DNA of 64,000 nucleotides, from NCBI RefSeq assembly GCF_014203095.1, contig NZ_JACHIG010000001.1, positions 310,001 through 374,000 of the forward strand. The letters run 5' to 3'. The DNA is from Prosthecobacter vanneervenii (lineage in GTDB: Bacteria > Verrucomicrobiota > Verrucomicrobiia > Verrucomicrobiales > Verrucomicrobiaceae). The notes beneath the pieces are model-generated. The model was given only the letters and a program-made list of their open reading frames with translations. It made no database searches and had not been told where the DNA came from. Positions 25,591 to 34,190 of this stretch are shown here, in pieces. The stretch's first letter is position 1, and each line of letters starts with the position of its first letter. Made by a program: the position numbers and the translations under genes.

Positions 25591-27015
25591 ATGTCCCTGA
25601 TCACCGCCGAGAATTCCAAGCCTGGATCCACCGACTGGCAGCTTACGCGGATGCGCCTCGACAAAAACGAGGGCATCCGCACTTCCTTCATTGAGGGGTA
25701 TTGCTCCAGGCAGTCGGTCAAAGCGGGCGAGACACTGGACATCTTCGTCAGCACCAAACCGGCTTCGCGCTTTAAGCTCGAAGTCTTCCGCTCGGGCTAC
25801 TACGGTAGGCGCGGTGCGCGCCTGATGGGGGAATACGGCCCCTTTGAGGGCAAGGAACAGATCGTTCCGGAAATCGGCGGGCGGCGACTCCGCGAATGCC
25901 GCTGGGACAAGACCACCTCCATCACCATCCCGCAGGACTGGCTGAGCGGCGTGTATCTTGGCAGGCTGACCACGCTGCCGGCTTCTCCCGATGAGCCCTA
26001 CTGGCAGAGCTACGTGGTCTTCATCGTCAAAGACGACCGCAAGGCCGACATCCTCCTGCAGTGCAGCGACAACACCTGGCAGGCCTACAATCGCTGGCCC
26101 GACACTTTCTCCCTCTACGATGACGGCGTGCATCCCGGCATGGTAAGCCCGCCGGGCATCGACATCAGCTTTGACCGCCCCTATGGCAAATACCGCCAGA
26201 TCTATGAAAACCCGCAGTCCGTCGGCAGCGGCGAGTGGCTCTGCTTTGAGTTTCCCATGGCCTACTGGCTGGAGCAGAGGGGTTACGATGTGACCTACTG
26301 CTCCAACAGCGACATGGTCACTCCCGAGCGCGGTTTCAAGTGCAAGGCTTGGATCAGTGGGGGCCACGATGAATACTGGGATGTGCGTCAGTACCATAGC
26401 GCCATGGCCATGCGCGATGCCGGGGTCAGCCTCCTCTTTCTTTCCGGCAACTCCGTCTGCTGGGTCAGTCCTTTCCGCGATTCTTCCACCGGTGTGCCAA
26501 ACCGCATCATCACGCGTGAAGCACCCTATGCCGGACTGGCGAGGCAGCAGAAATTCGATGAGCTCAAAAAGTTTGAAGGTCACACCACAGGCCCCGATGA
26601 AGGCCTGCTCATGGGCGCCATCAATGTCATTCCCGTGAACGGCGGCGGCGACTGGATCTGCACGCAGCCGGAGCACTGGCTCTTTGAAGGCACCGGCATG
26701 AAAAAAGGCGATAGCATCCCTGGGATGGTCGGGTGGGAGTATCACGGAGATCCCGCCAAGATCCCCGGGCTCGAAGTGGTCGCAGGCGGCACCGCCTGGC
26801 AGAGCGGCGTGAATCCCCAGCAGTGGACCGCCACGATCTATCCTGGGCCGAAGAACAACTTCGTCTTCAATGCCGCCACCATCTGGTGGGCCCAGGGGCT
26901 GAGCAAGCCCCCCGGCCACATGCCCGTTTGGAGCCACTACTCCCGCCCGCATGGCCCCGACCCGCGTGTACAGCGCATCACAGAGAATCTGCTGAGAAGG
27001 GCCATCGGAAACTGA
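25591..27015 (+). CDS. N,N-dimethylformamidase beta-subunit-like protein
   Basis: A 474-residue soluble protein. The C-terminal two-thirds resembles the C-terminal domain of the N,N-dimethylformamidase large subunit. Features are an N-terminal beta-sandwich (KLEVFRSGYYGRRGARL), FIVKDDRKADILLQ, and a glutamine-amidotransferase-like core with ISGGHDEYWD, LLFLSGNSVCWV and GWEYHGDPAKIPG. An alternative TTG start at 25555 overlaps the SDR stop (TTGA) and would add 12 residues. I prefer ATG 25591, with modest certainty. No small formamidase subunit is present, so amide hydrolysis is not established. Confidence 0.82.
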   Translation: MSLITAENSKPGSTDWQLTRMRLDKNEGIRTSFIEGYCSRQSVKAGETLDIFVSTKPASRFKLEVFRSGYYGRRGARLMGEYGPFEGKEQIVPEIGGRRLRECRWDKTTSITIPQDWLSGVYLGRLTTLPASPDEPYWQSYVVFIVKDDRKADILLQCSDNTWQAYNRWPDTFSLYDDGVHPGMVSPPGIDISFDRPYGKYRQIYENPQSVGSGEWLCFEFPMAYWLEQRGYDVTYCSNSDMVTPERGFKCKAWISGGHDEYWDVRQYHSAMAMRDAGVSLLFLSGNSVCWVSPFRDSSTGVPNRIITREAPYAGLARQQKFDELKKFEGHTTGPDEGLLMGAINVIPVNGGGDWICTQPEHWLFEGTGMKKGDSIPGMVGWEYHGDPAKIPGLEVVAGGTAWQSGVNPQQWTATIYPGPKNNFVFNAATIWWAQGLSKPPGHMPVWSHYSRPHGPDPRVQRITENLLRRAIGN

Positions 27016-27085
27016 CGCTTGCATTAGCCTGCGATGCGTCATGCCGTGGATTCCCTTGGCAAGAGGGCGCCCCTTTCAGCCGTAG

Positions 27086-30000
27086 ATGAATCATTCCCCC
27101 ATGATTCAAAGCCGTTACGTCATCTCCTTGTTTCTGCTCACCACCCCGCTTGCCGCTGAGGTAGCCAAGGTGCATCCCGCGCAGGCGATGGGGCTTTTAA
27201 AGACGCAGTGCCTGGGTTGCCACAATGCCGACAAAAAGAAAGGCGGGCTCTCTCTGGAGACGCGCGATCTGGCTCTGAAGGGCGGCGAAAACGGGGCCGC
27301 CATGGTCTCTGGCGACGCGGACCACAGCGCGCTCATTGCGGCACTGAGCGATCCTGGCGATGCTCACATGCCGCCGAAGAAACAGCTTCCGGAAAAGCAG
27401 ATCAACCTGCTCAAGGCCTGGGTGAATGCGGGCGCACCATGGGATGATGCTGCGCTGAAGCAGTTTGGAGAACTCACGCCTGCTGACAAGCTGGCGGCGC
27501 TGCCTGCCGGACACACGCCCGCAGAGGCCATCGCTATCAGCACCGATGGCAAGCGTTTGGCCGTGGGCCGTGGCAATGCGGTGATCATTCACGATCTGGC
27601 TGCTCCGGGTGCGCCTGTGGTGGCCACGCTCACAGGGCACAAGGATGTGGTGCAGTCCCTGGCATGGAGCGCTGATGGCACTCTGCTGGCGGCGGGTGGA
27701 TACCGCAGCCTTCTCGTCTGGAATGCAGCGGACTGGAAAGTGAAGCATACCCTGGCTGCCCCGCTGGAAGGGCGCGTGACAGGCCTGCTCTTTCTGCCGG
27801 ACAATGCCACACTCATTCTCGCCGATGGGGCCATGAGCCTGAAGGGAGTGCTGCACCGCTGGAAGCTCGGAGAGCCCAAGCCCGCGCAGACGGTGGAAGC
27901 TCATGCGGATAATGTTTTGAGCCTGGCACTCAGCAAAGATGGCAAACAGATCGCCACGGGTGGTGCGGACAATCTGGCCAAGGTATGGGATGCCGCCACG
28001 CTGAAGGAAACCGCCAAGATTGAGGGACATGTGGGCCACATCGTGGCGGTGGGGTTCAATACCGATGGCAAATGGCTGGCCACCGGCAGCGCCGACAAGG
28101 ATCTGAAGGTGTGGGACATCGCCAGCAAGGAGATGATCATGCTGCTGGGAGACAAATCCTCGCCGGTGAATGCGCTGCTGTGGTCGCCTGATTCCACCAG
28201 CCTGACCTACTTCAACGACAACGGCAGCGTGCACAGTGTGACGGAGCTCAAAGAGCACGATGGCGTGCGGCTGGCCTTCACCTCCGGCAAGGACAAAAAG
28301 GTGGGCAGCATCGAGGGGGTGCCCAATGCCGCCGTGCTCAGCCCTGACGGCAAGAATGTGTACGCCGCCACAGATGCGGGAGAGGTTTACCAGATCGACG
28401 AGAAGCAGAAGATCGCCAAGCTGGCAGTGCCTGCGGCAGTGGCACCGCCTGCGCCGAATCCCAAGGCGCTATCCTTCACACAGGACATCCTGCCCGTGCT
28501 CAGCAAGGCCGGGTGCAATCTGGGAAGCTGCCATGCCAAGTCGTCCGGACAGGCGGGATTCAAGCTCTCCATCTTTGCCTTTGATCCGAAGGGCGACTAC
28601 ATGGAGCTGGCCAAGGATTCGCGCGGTCGCCGGGTGTTTCCTGCGATGCCAGAGGACAGCCTGCTGCTGCTGAAGGCCACGGTGCGTGTGCAGCACGAGG
28701 GCGGGCAGCGTTTTGAGCCGGACTCCGAGTCAGCCAAGACCATCGCCGAGTGGATCCGCCAGGGCATGCCGTATGAGACTCCCGGCCAGCCCACGCTCAC
28801 TGGCATCGAAGTGCAGCCGGCGGAAAAGACCTATCGCAAGAATGAAGCCGGGGTGCTGAAGGTGACTGCCAGGTACAGCAATGGCACCTCACGCGATGTC
28901 ACCGCTTTGACGGACTACATCTCATCTGAGAAAGCCATCGCGACGGTGGATGAAGAGGGGCACATGAAGACCACCACGGAAAGTGGCGAGACCGTGATCG
29001 TGGCGCGCTACATGGGCCAGGTGGCCATCTCGCGCGTGGCGGTGCCTGCGGACAAGCTGCTGCCACCCGAGCGCTATGCCGGACTGACGGTGAGCAATGA
29101 GATCGACAAGCTTGTTTATACCCGCCTCCAAAAGCTTGGCCATCTGCCCAGCGACACCTGCACCGATGCGGAATTTCTGCGCCGCAGCACGCTGGATGCC
29201 ATTGGCATGCTGCCCACAGTGGAAGAAGCGCGCGCCTTTGCCGCCAGCAAGGATCCGAAGAAGCACGAGCAGTGGGTGGATGCCCTGCTGCAGCGTCCTG
29301 AATGGGCCGACCACTGGGCCATCAAGTGGGGGGATCTCATCCGGCCCAATCCCTCCCGAGTGGGCGTGAAGCCCGTGTATCTGCTGGACCAGTGGCTGCG
29401 CCAGAGCTTTCGCGAAAACAAGCCCTGGGACCGCCTCGTGCGCGAACTGCTCACGGCACAGGGAAACACGCATCACGACGGCCCTGTGGCCATCTGGCGC
29501 GACAAACGCGAGCCCGTGGACGCCGCCACCTTTGTAGGGCAGATCTTCCTTGGCGTTCGTCTTGAGTGCGCCAAGTGCCATCACCACCCGACAGAGAAGT
29601 GGGACCTCACGGACTACTACCAGATGGCCGCCTTCTTCACGCAGATGAAACGCAAGGGGCAGGGGATCTCCGCGCCGATCAGCGGCGAGCCCGAGCAGAT
29701 GTGGTTTGCGCCGGGCAATGCGGGCATAGAGCACCCTGTCACCAAGGCCACGCTGAAACCGCGCCCGCCTGCGGACAAGGAGATCGCCATTCCGGAAACG
29801 ACCGATCCACGCGCCGCGCTGGCCGACTGGATGACAAATCCGCACAACCCCTACTTTGCCCCCGCCATCGTGAACCGCGTGTGGTCCAGTTTCATGGGGC
29901 GCGGCATCGTCGATCCAGTGGATGACTTCCGCGCCTCCAATCCGCCCAGCAATGCTGCGCTGCTGGACTGGCTGGCACAGGATTTTGTGAAGCATGGCTA

Positions 30001-30580
30001 TGACCTCAAGCATCTCATGCGCACCATCATGCTCTCGCAGGTGTACCGACTCAGCAGCACGCCCAACGAGACCAACGTGGCCGACGTGAAAAACTACAGC
30101 CGCAGCTACCGCCGCCGCCTGCCTGCGGAAACGCTGCTGGACGCCGTGTGCGCCGTCACCGAGGTTCGCGAAACCTTCAGCGGCATGCCTTCCGATTCGC
30201 TGGCCAAGCAGACGTGGAATCACAAGCTGGAGAGCCAGTTCATGGACGCCTTTGGTCGCCCCAATGCCAGCTCTGAATGCCCCTGTGAGCGCGATGCCAA
30301 GCCCAGCGTGGTGCAGGCCCTGCACCTCATGAACTCCACCAAGCTGCAGGACATGCTTGTCAGCGCCAAAGGCCGCGCCGCCCGCCTGGCCAAAAGCGAC
30401 CTCAAATCTGCGCAAATCGTGGAAGAGCTCTACCTCGCCAGCTACTCACGCCTGCCCACGGCTGAAGAAGCCGCCATCGCCGGCAAGGCCGTGGACGCCG
30501 GAGCCGCTAATCGTCAGGCTGCGATTGAGGATGTTATGTGGAGTCTGCTCAACTCGGCGGAGTTTGTGTTTAATCACTGA
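27086..30580 (+). CDS. Secreted multi-heme WD40/PSCyt/DUF1549/DUF1553 protein
   Basis: A 1,164-residue exported protein. The signal peptide fits better from Met6 (27101) than Met1. The first heme motif CLGCH is near residue 42 (PSCyt1). WD40-type blades span about 130-440 (for example KVWDAATL, KVWDIASK). A second, wider-spaced motif CNLGSCH is near 476. A Big2-like Ig domain covers about 570-650. DUF1549 (PSCyt2) follows with CAKCHHHP near 827. DUF1553 (PSD1) ends with NRVWSSFMGRG, FVKHGYDLKHLMR and LNSAEFVFNH. This order is typical of planctomycete/verrucomicrobial loci that also encode a DUF1501 protein, found here two genes downstream. Function unproven. Confidence 0.92.
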   Translation: MNHSPMIQSRYVISLFLLTTPLAAEVAKVHPAQAMGLLKTQCLGCHNADKKKGGLSLETRDLALKGGENGAAMVSGDADHSALIAALSDPGDAHMPPKKQLPEKQINLLKAWVNAGAPWDDAALKQFGELTPADKLAALPAGHTPAEAIAISTDGKRLAVGRGNAVIIHDLAAPGAPVVATLTGHKDVVQSLAWSADGTLLAAGGYRSLLVWNAADWKVKHTLAAPLEGRVTGLLFLPDNATLILADGAMSLKGVLHRWKLGEPKPAQTVEAHADNVLSLALSKDGKQIATGGADNLAKVWDAATLKETAKIEGHVGHIVAVGFNTDGKWLATGSADKDLKVWDIASKEMIMLLGDKSSPVNALLWSPDSTSLTYFNDNGSVHSVTELKEHDGVRLAFTSGKDKKVGSIEGVPNAAVLSPDGKNVYAATDAGEVYQIDEKQKIAKLAVPAAVAPPAPNPKALSFTQDILPVLSKAGCNLGSCHAKSSGQAGFKLSIFAFDPKGDYMELAKDSRGRRVFPAMPEDSLLLLKATVRVQHEGGQRFEPDSESAKTIAEWIRQGMPYETPGQPTLTGIEVQPAEKTYRKNEAGVLKVTARYSNGTSRDVTALTDYISSEKAIATVDEEGHMKTTTESGETVIVARYMGQVAISRVAVPADKLLPPERYAGLTVSNEIDKLVYTRLQKLGHLPSDTCTDAEFLRRSTLDAIGMLPTVEEARAFAASKDPKKHEQWVDALLQRPEWADHWAIKWGDLIRPNPSRVGVKPVYLLDQWLRQSFRENKPWDRLVRELLTAQGNTHHDGPVAIWRDKREPVDAATFVGQIFLGVRLECAKCHHHPTEKWDLTDYYQMAAFFTQMKRKGQGISAPISGEPEQMWFAPGNAGIEHPVTKATLKPRPPADKEIAIPETTDPRAALADWMTNPHNPYFAPAIVNRVWSSFMGRGIVDPVDDFRASNPPSNAALLDWLAQDFVKHGYDLKHLMRTIMLSQVYRLSSTPNETNVADVKNYSRSYRRRLPAETLLDAVCAVTEVRETFSGMPSDSLAKQTWNHKLESQFMDAFGRPNASSECPCERDAKPSVVQALHLMNSTKLQDMLVSAKGRAARLAKSDLKSAQIVEELYLASYSRLPTAEEAAIAGKAVDAGAANRQAAIEDVMWSLLNSAEFVFNH

Positions 30581-30584
30581 GCCG

Positions 30585-31214
30585 ATGAGGGCGCTTTGTT
30601 TCGTTTGGATCGTATTCGTGCTGCTCGGCACACTGGGCTGTGCGCACAAGAAACGCGTTTTCAAAACCGGCCCTGGTCCAGCGAGGATTCAAGGCAGGCA
30701 GGGAGACCTGGCTAAAATCGAGTCGCAGGTGCGCAAACTATGGCCTGCTGATGTGCGTTATGTGTTCACTGAAAAGGAGGCCCGTGACTGGGCACGCTTC
30801 ATTCGCGCTGCCGAATGCCGGAAACTCATTCTGGGTTACAATGGAGGAGAAAGCGGTCTGCCAGGGTATGACTGGCTGGACATTACCGCAATCATCCCAA
30901 ATGGCGATTTTGGCGGACGCCTCTTGGAGTATGCCCGTGCGCACAAGCTGCACCCCCTTCAGATCACTACCTTTGAGCCACAGTTGATTGCCATCATGCT
31001 TGATCGCGAAGATCACGTCATTGCGGCGCTCACTCAAAACGACGGCTGCTGCCAGCCTGTGCGCGTAGGTCGGTATCGTGGCAGGTGGGTGTTTGACACC
31101 CTTTTCTGGAAGCGTGCGCATCGCCTTCGGTTTGAGGCACAAGAACTGGTTAAAGAAATGCGCAAGATAGCGGTGGAGAACGGTCCAAACCAGTGGGATG
31201 AGGACGAAGAATGA
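30585..31214 (+). CDS. Predicted lipoprotein of unknown function
   Basis: About 209 residues. The frame opens further upstream, but ATG 30585 lies 4 bases after the previous stop. It begins a lipoprotein signal peptide (MRALCFVWIVFVLLGTLGC) with lipobox TLGC. The mature part contains a charged alpha/beta region (RKLWPADVRYVFTEKEARDW) and a Cys pair in DGCCQPVRV. I do not recognise the family. It sits between the heme/WD40 protein and the DUF1501 protein, so it may be an envelope partner of that set, but proximity is the only evidence. Confidence 0.75.
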   Translation: MRALCFVWIVFVLLGTLGCAHKKRVFKTGPGPARIQGRQGDLAKIESQVRKLWPADVRYVFTEKEARDWARFIRAAECRKLILGYNGGESGLPGYDWLDITAIIPNGDFGGRLLEYARAHKLHPLQITTFEPQLIAIMLDREDHVIAALTQNDGCCQPVRVGRYRGRWVFDTLFWKRAHRLRFEAQELVKEMRKIAVENGPNQWDEDEE

Positions 31215-31239
31215 GGCAGGGCCAAGTGCGCCGTGTGCC

Positions 31240-31268
31240 TTGATATGACTTTCACTGGTTTTGATACT
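31240..31268 (+). promoter_or_regulatory. Possible sigma-70-type promoter upstream of the DUF1501 gene
   Basis: TTGATA (31240-31245) and GATACT (31263-31268) are separated by 17 bases, 65 bases before the ATG at 31333. The boxes match the consensus at four or more positions each. The call rests on pattern only. Confidence 0.25.
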
Positions 31269-31332
31269 TTTGTTCGCTTTCGCAAGAATCCCCCGGATGT
31301 GGCGTAATTTTCACATCTGACACCTCACACGA

Positions 31333-32673
31333 ATGTCTCGATTCACCCACAACTGCGCCGGTCACATGCGGCGTGATTTTCTGAAGCTCGGTCTCACCGC
31401 CGCAGGTGGTGGCCTTGGCTTCACGGATCTGCTGCGGGCGCGTGCCATGGCGGCCCAGGCTCCGCAGCCTTCGCTTTCCCGTCCGGTGAACTGCATCCTC
31501 GTGTGGCTGGACGGTGGCCCGTCCCACTACGAGATGTTTGACCCCAAGCCGAATGCACCGAGCGAGATCCGTGGTGAGCTTGGGACCATTCGCACCAGCG
31601 TGCCGGGCGTGCATTTCTCCGAGAGCGTGCCCTATCTCGCCAAGGTGGCGGACAAGTTTACGGTCCTGCGCAGCGTCACGCACAAAGACCCGAACCACGG
31701 CGGCGGCAATCATTACATGATGACCGGAGCGCCCACGCCGGTGCCGGTGGGTTGCGGTGCCTTTGTGACGTTCCACCCCTCTTTTGGCAGTGTGGTGAGC
31801 TACAAACGCGGCGTGAAAAACGGACTGCCAGCCTACATGACGCTGCCGAGCATGACGCGCAGCGGCGGCCCCAATTTCCTCGGTGCCGAGCATGCGCCCT
31901 TTGTGGCTGGCGGTGATCCGAACTCCAAAGGCTTCAAGGTGCGTGATGTGGTGCTGCCCACGGACATCAGCGACGCACGCGGCCTGTCCCGACGCGAGCT
32001 GCGCCACTCGCTGGACCGCATGCAGCGCATCAACAACGCCTTGGCGGAAGACCCGGCAGTGAGCTTTGACACCTTCTACGGCAAGGCGGTGGATCTGATC
32101 TCCTCCAAGCCCGCGCAGGAAGCCTTTGACATTTCCCTGGAAGACGACAAGACGCGCGATCTCTACGGCCGCAATGATGTGGGCCAGCGCATGCTGCTGG
32201 CACGTCGCATGGTGGAAGTGGGGGTGCCCTTTGTCACCGTGAACTACGGCGGCTGGGATCATCACCGCGATCTCTTCAAGACCTGCAAAGGCGAGTTCAT
32301 GCAGAAGTTTGACCAGGGCATGGCTGGTCTCATCACCGACCTCGACCGCCGCGGCCTGCTGGAAAGCACGCTGGTCGTCGCGCTGGGAGAGTTTGGCCGC
32401 ACTCCGAAGATCAACAAGGACTCCGGCCGTGACCACTGGCCAGGCGCGATGAACATCCTCTTCGCAGGCGCGGGAGTCCCACGAGGTGGCATCATCGGTG
32501 CCACCGATCCGAAGGGCTACTACGCCAGCGAAAACATCTATTCGCCGGAAGATTTTGCCGTGACGCTTTATCAGAAGCTGGGCATTGATCCGCACCAGAT
32601 CCTGCACACTAGCAGCGGCCGTCCGGTGCAGCTGATCAATGGCGGCAGGCCCATCCGTGAGCTCTTTGCGTAA
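31333..32673 (+). CDS. DUF1501 domain-containing exported protein
   Basis: A 446-residue member of the DUF1501 family (alkaline-phosphatase/sulfatase-fold relatives). The N-terminus has a twin-arginine-like signal, HMRRDFLKLGLTAAGGG, suggesting folded export by Tat. Landmarks are LVWLDGGPSHYEMFDPKP, RSVTHKDPNHGGGNHYM, GWDHHRDLFKTCK, ALGEFGRTPKINKDSGRDHW and GRPVQLINGG. The stop overlaps the next start by one base (TAATG), indicating coupling to the PPC-domain protein. In Planctomycetes and Verrucomicrobia such genes follow DUF1549/DUF1553 cytochromes, as here. The role in polymer degradation is an inference from the literature on these loci. Confidence 0.92.
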   Translation: MSRFTHNCAGHMRRDFLKLGLTAAGGGLGFTDLLRARAMAAQAPQPSLSRPVNCILVWLDGGPSHYEMFDPKPNAPSEIRGELGTIRTSVPGVHFSESVPYLAKVADKFTVLRSVTHKDPNHGGGNHYMMTGAPTPVPVGCGAFVTFHPSFGSVVSYKRGVKNGLPAYMTLPSMTRSGGPNFLGAEHAPFVAGGDPNSKGFKVRDVVLPTDISDARGLSRRELRHSLDRMQRINNALAEDPAVSFDTFYGKAVDLISSKPAQEAFDISLEDDKTRDLYGRNDVGQRMLLARRMVEVGVPFVTVNYGGWDHHRDLFKTCKGEFMQKFDQGMAGLITDLDRRGLLESTLVVALGEFGRTPKINKDSGRDHWPGAMNILFAGAGVPRGGIIGATDPKGYYASENIYSPEDFAVTLYQKLGIDPHQILHTSSGRPVQLINGGRPIRELFA

Positions 32674-34166
32674 TGCATCTCTCAACGGTGAAAGTGGAAC
32701 GTCGACTGCCGATGCGCCTGACTGCATGGCTGTGCACGCTGGTGCATTCGGCTCTCGTCATCCCCGCGCTGGCGGCTCCTCCAGCCTTTGACAGCCTCTT
32801 TCCCGCCGGTGGACAGATCGGCACAAAGGTGGAGGCCAAGGCTGTGGGAAAAGGGCTGGAGAAAGAGGGCTTTCTGGCCTGGAGCAGCAGCCCGCAGGTG
32901 GTGGTGCTGGGGGGCGACAAGCCCATGAAGTTCTTTCTCAACATCGCCAAAGAGGCGGTGCCCGGTCCCTGCCTGATTCGGCTTTACAATGAAAGCGACG
33001 CCTCGCCGCCACGGATCGTGGAGGTGGGCAAGTTTGAAGAGCTCACCGAGAAGGAACCTAACGATACGCTGGCCGACGCAAGTGCCTCACCTGCGAAGAT
33101 GAACGTGACTTTCAACGGCGTGCTGGAAAAAGCCGGGGATGTGGACACCTACGCCATTCAGGCAAAGCAGGGCAAAAGCATCCGCCTGGAGCTACATGGC
33201 TACGCGCTTGGCTCGCCCATGGACCCCGCCATGCGCCTGCTGAACGAGAAGGGCGTGGAGATCGCCGCCGGGCATGACACACACAATCTCGACCCCCGCA
33301 TTGAATACACGCCCGCAGCCGACGTCACGCTGTATATACAGCTTTTCTCTTTTGCGCATCCGCCTGCGGCAGATGTCAGCTTCAAAGGCAGCGCCAATCA
33401 CGTGTATCGCCTTACTGTGACAGACGAGCCCAAGCCTGCCGTGGCGGTGAATGAGCCCAAAACTCTCACGCTGCCTGCCACGGTGAATGGCTGCATCAGC
33501 AAGAATGGCGAGGAAGACGCCTACACGTTCACCGCCAAGAAAGGCGATGACCTGCAGCTCCGCGTGCGTGCCCAGAGCCAGCACAACAGTGAGCTGGATG
33601 CCGCGTTAAGGATCGAAGATTCCAAAGGCAAGGTGCTGCAGCAGGCGGACGACAGCGAGAAAGAAGTGCTGGACCCTGCACTGCGTTGGAAAGTCCCCAG
33701 CGATGGCGAGTACAAACTCATCGTCACAGACCGCTTCCATCACGGCAGCGCGGAGCATGGCTATGAGCTGACCGTCGCCGCCTTCAAGCCCAGTCTCACC
33801 GCCACGCTCGACACCCACGCCTATCGCCTCGAAGCGGGCAAGTCCGTGGAGGTGAAGCTCAACGTTAAAACCAGTGGCACCTACAGTGGCAAGATCAAGG
33901 CCCAGGCGGTCAATCTGCCCGCAGGTTTCACTTCAGAGAGCGTGGATGTGCCCGCGAAAGGCGGAGATGTGAAGCTCACTCTCAAAGCTACTCCTGAAGC
34001 CGCAGCCAGCCAGGCACCCTTTGCAGTGGAGATTACCACCAGCGCACCTGATGCGGTGGAAACGGTCAAAGCCACCTACACCATCCCATTTACCGAGCCG
34101 CGCGGAGATCTTCTCATCATGACAGATGACCACCCCTGGTTGACGCTGGTGGCCAAGAAGCCGTAA
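32673..34166 (+). CDS. Secreted PPC (pre-peptidase C-terminal) domain protein
   Basis: A 497-residue exported beta-sandwich protein. A signal-like stretch covers MRLTAWLCTLVHSALVIPALA, preceded by 13 residues if the coupled ATG 32673 is used (ATG 32712 is the alternative). A first domain (PAFDSLFPAGGQIGTKVEA) is followed by two PPC-type domains. These show the EKEPNDTLADA and VNGCISKNGEEDAYTF signatures and end in LYIQLF and YKLIVTDRF strands. It ends with an Ig-like segment and TDDHPWLTLVAKKP. PPC domains usually bind or stabilise extracellular enzymes. It is the last gene of the set and ends inside a strong terminator hairpin. Confidence 0.88.
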   Translation: MHLSTVKVERRLPMRLTAWLCTLVHSALVIPALAAPPAFDSLFPAGGQIGTKVEAKAVGKGLEKEGFLAWSSSPQVVVLGGDKPMKFFLNIAKEAVPGPCLIRLYNESDASPPRIVEVGKFEELTEKEPNDTLADASASPAKMNVTFNGVLEKAGDVDTYAIQAKQGKSIRLELHGYALGSPMDPAMRLLNEKGVEIAAGHDTHNLDPRIEYTPAADVTLYIQLFSFAHPPAADVSFKGSANHVYRLTVTDEPKPAVAVNEPKTLTLPATVNGCISKNGEEDAYTFTAKKGDDLQLRVRAQSQHNSELDAALRIEDSKGKVLQQADDSEKEVLDPALRWKVPSDGEYKLIVTDRFHHGSAEHGYELTVAAFKPSLTATLDTHAYRLEAGKSVEVKLNVKTSGTYSGKIKAQAVNLPAGFTSESVDVPAKGGDVKLTLKATPEAAASQAPFAVEITTSAPDAVETVKATYTIPFTEPRGDLLIMTDDHPWLTLVAKKP

Positions 34167-34190
34167 AACGAGCGCGGACGTTCGTTTTAC
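34163..34190. terminator. Bidirectional terminator containing both convergent stop codons
   Basis: GTAAAACGAGCG (34163-34174) pairs with CGTTCGTTTTAC (34179-34190) around a CGGA tetraloop. That gives a 12-bp stem with one G-T pair, with A and T tracts at the base on both strands. The TAA of the PPC gene (34164-34166) and the TAA of the oxoprolinase gene (34187-34189) lie within the two arms. Confidence 0.75.

Noticed and set aside
31252..32727. 491-residue minus-strand frame opposite the DUF1501 gene
   Set aside because: Low-information composition and no motifs; the DUF1501 gene is well supported.
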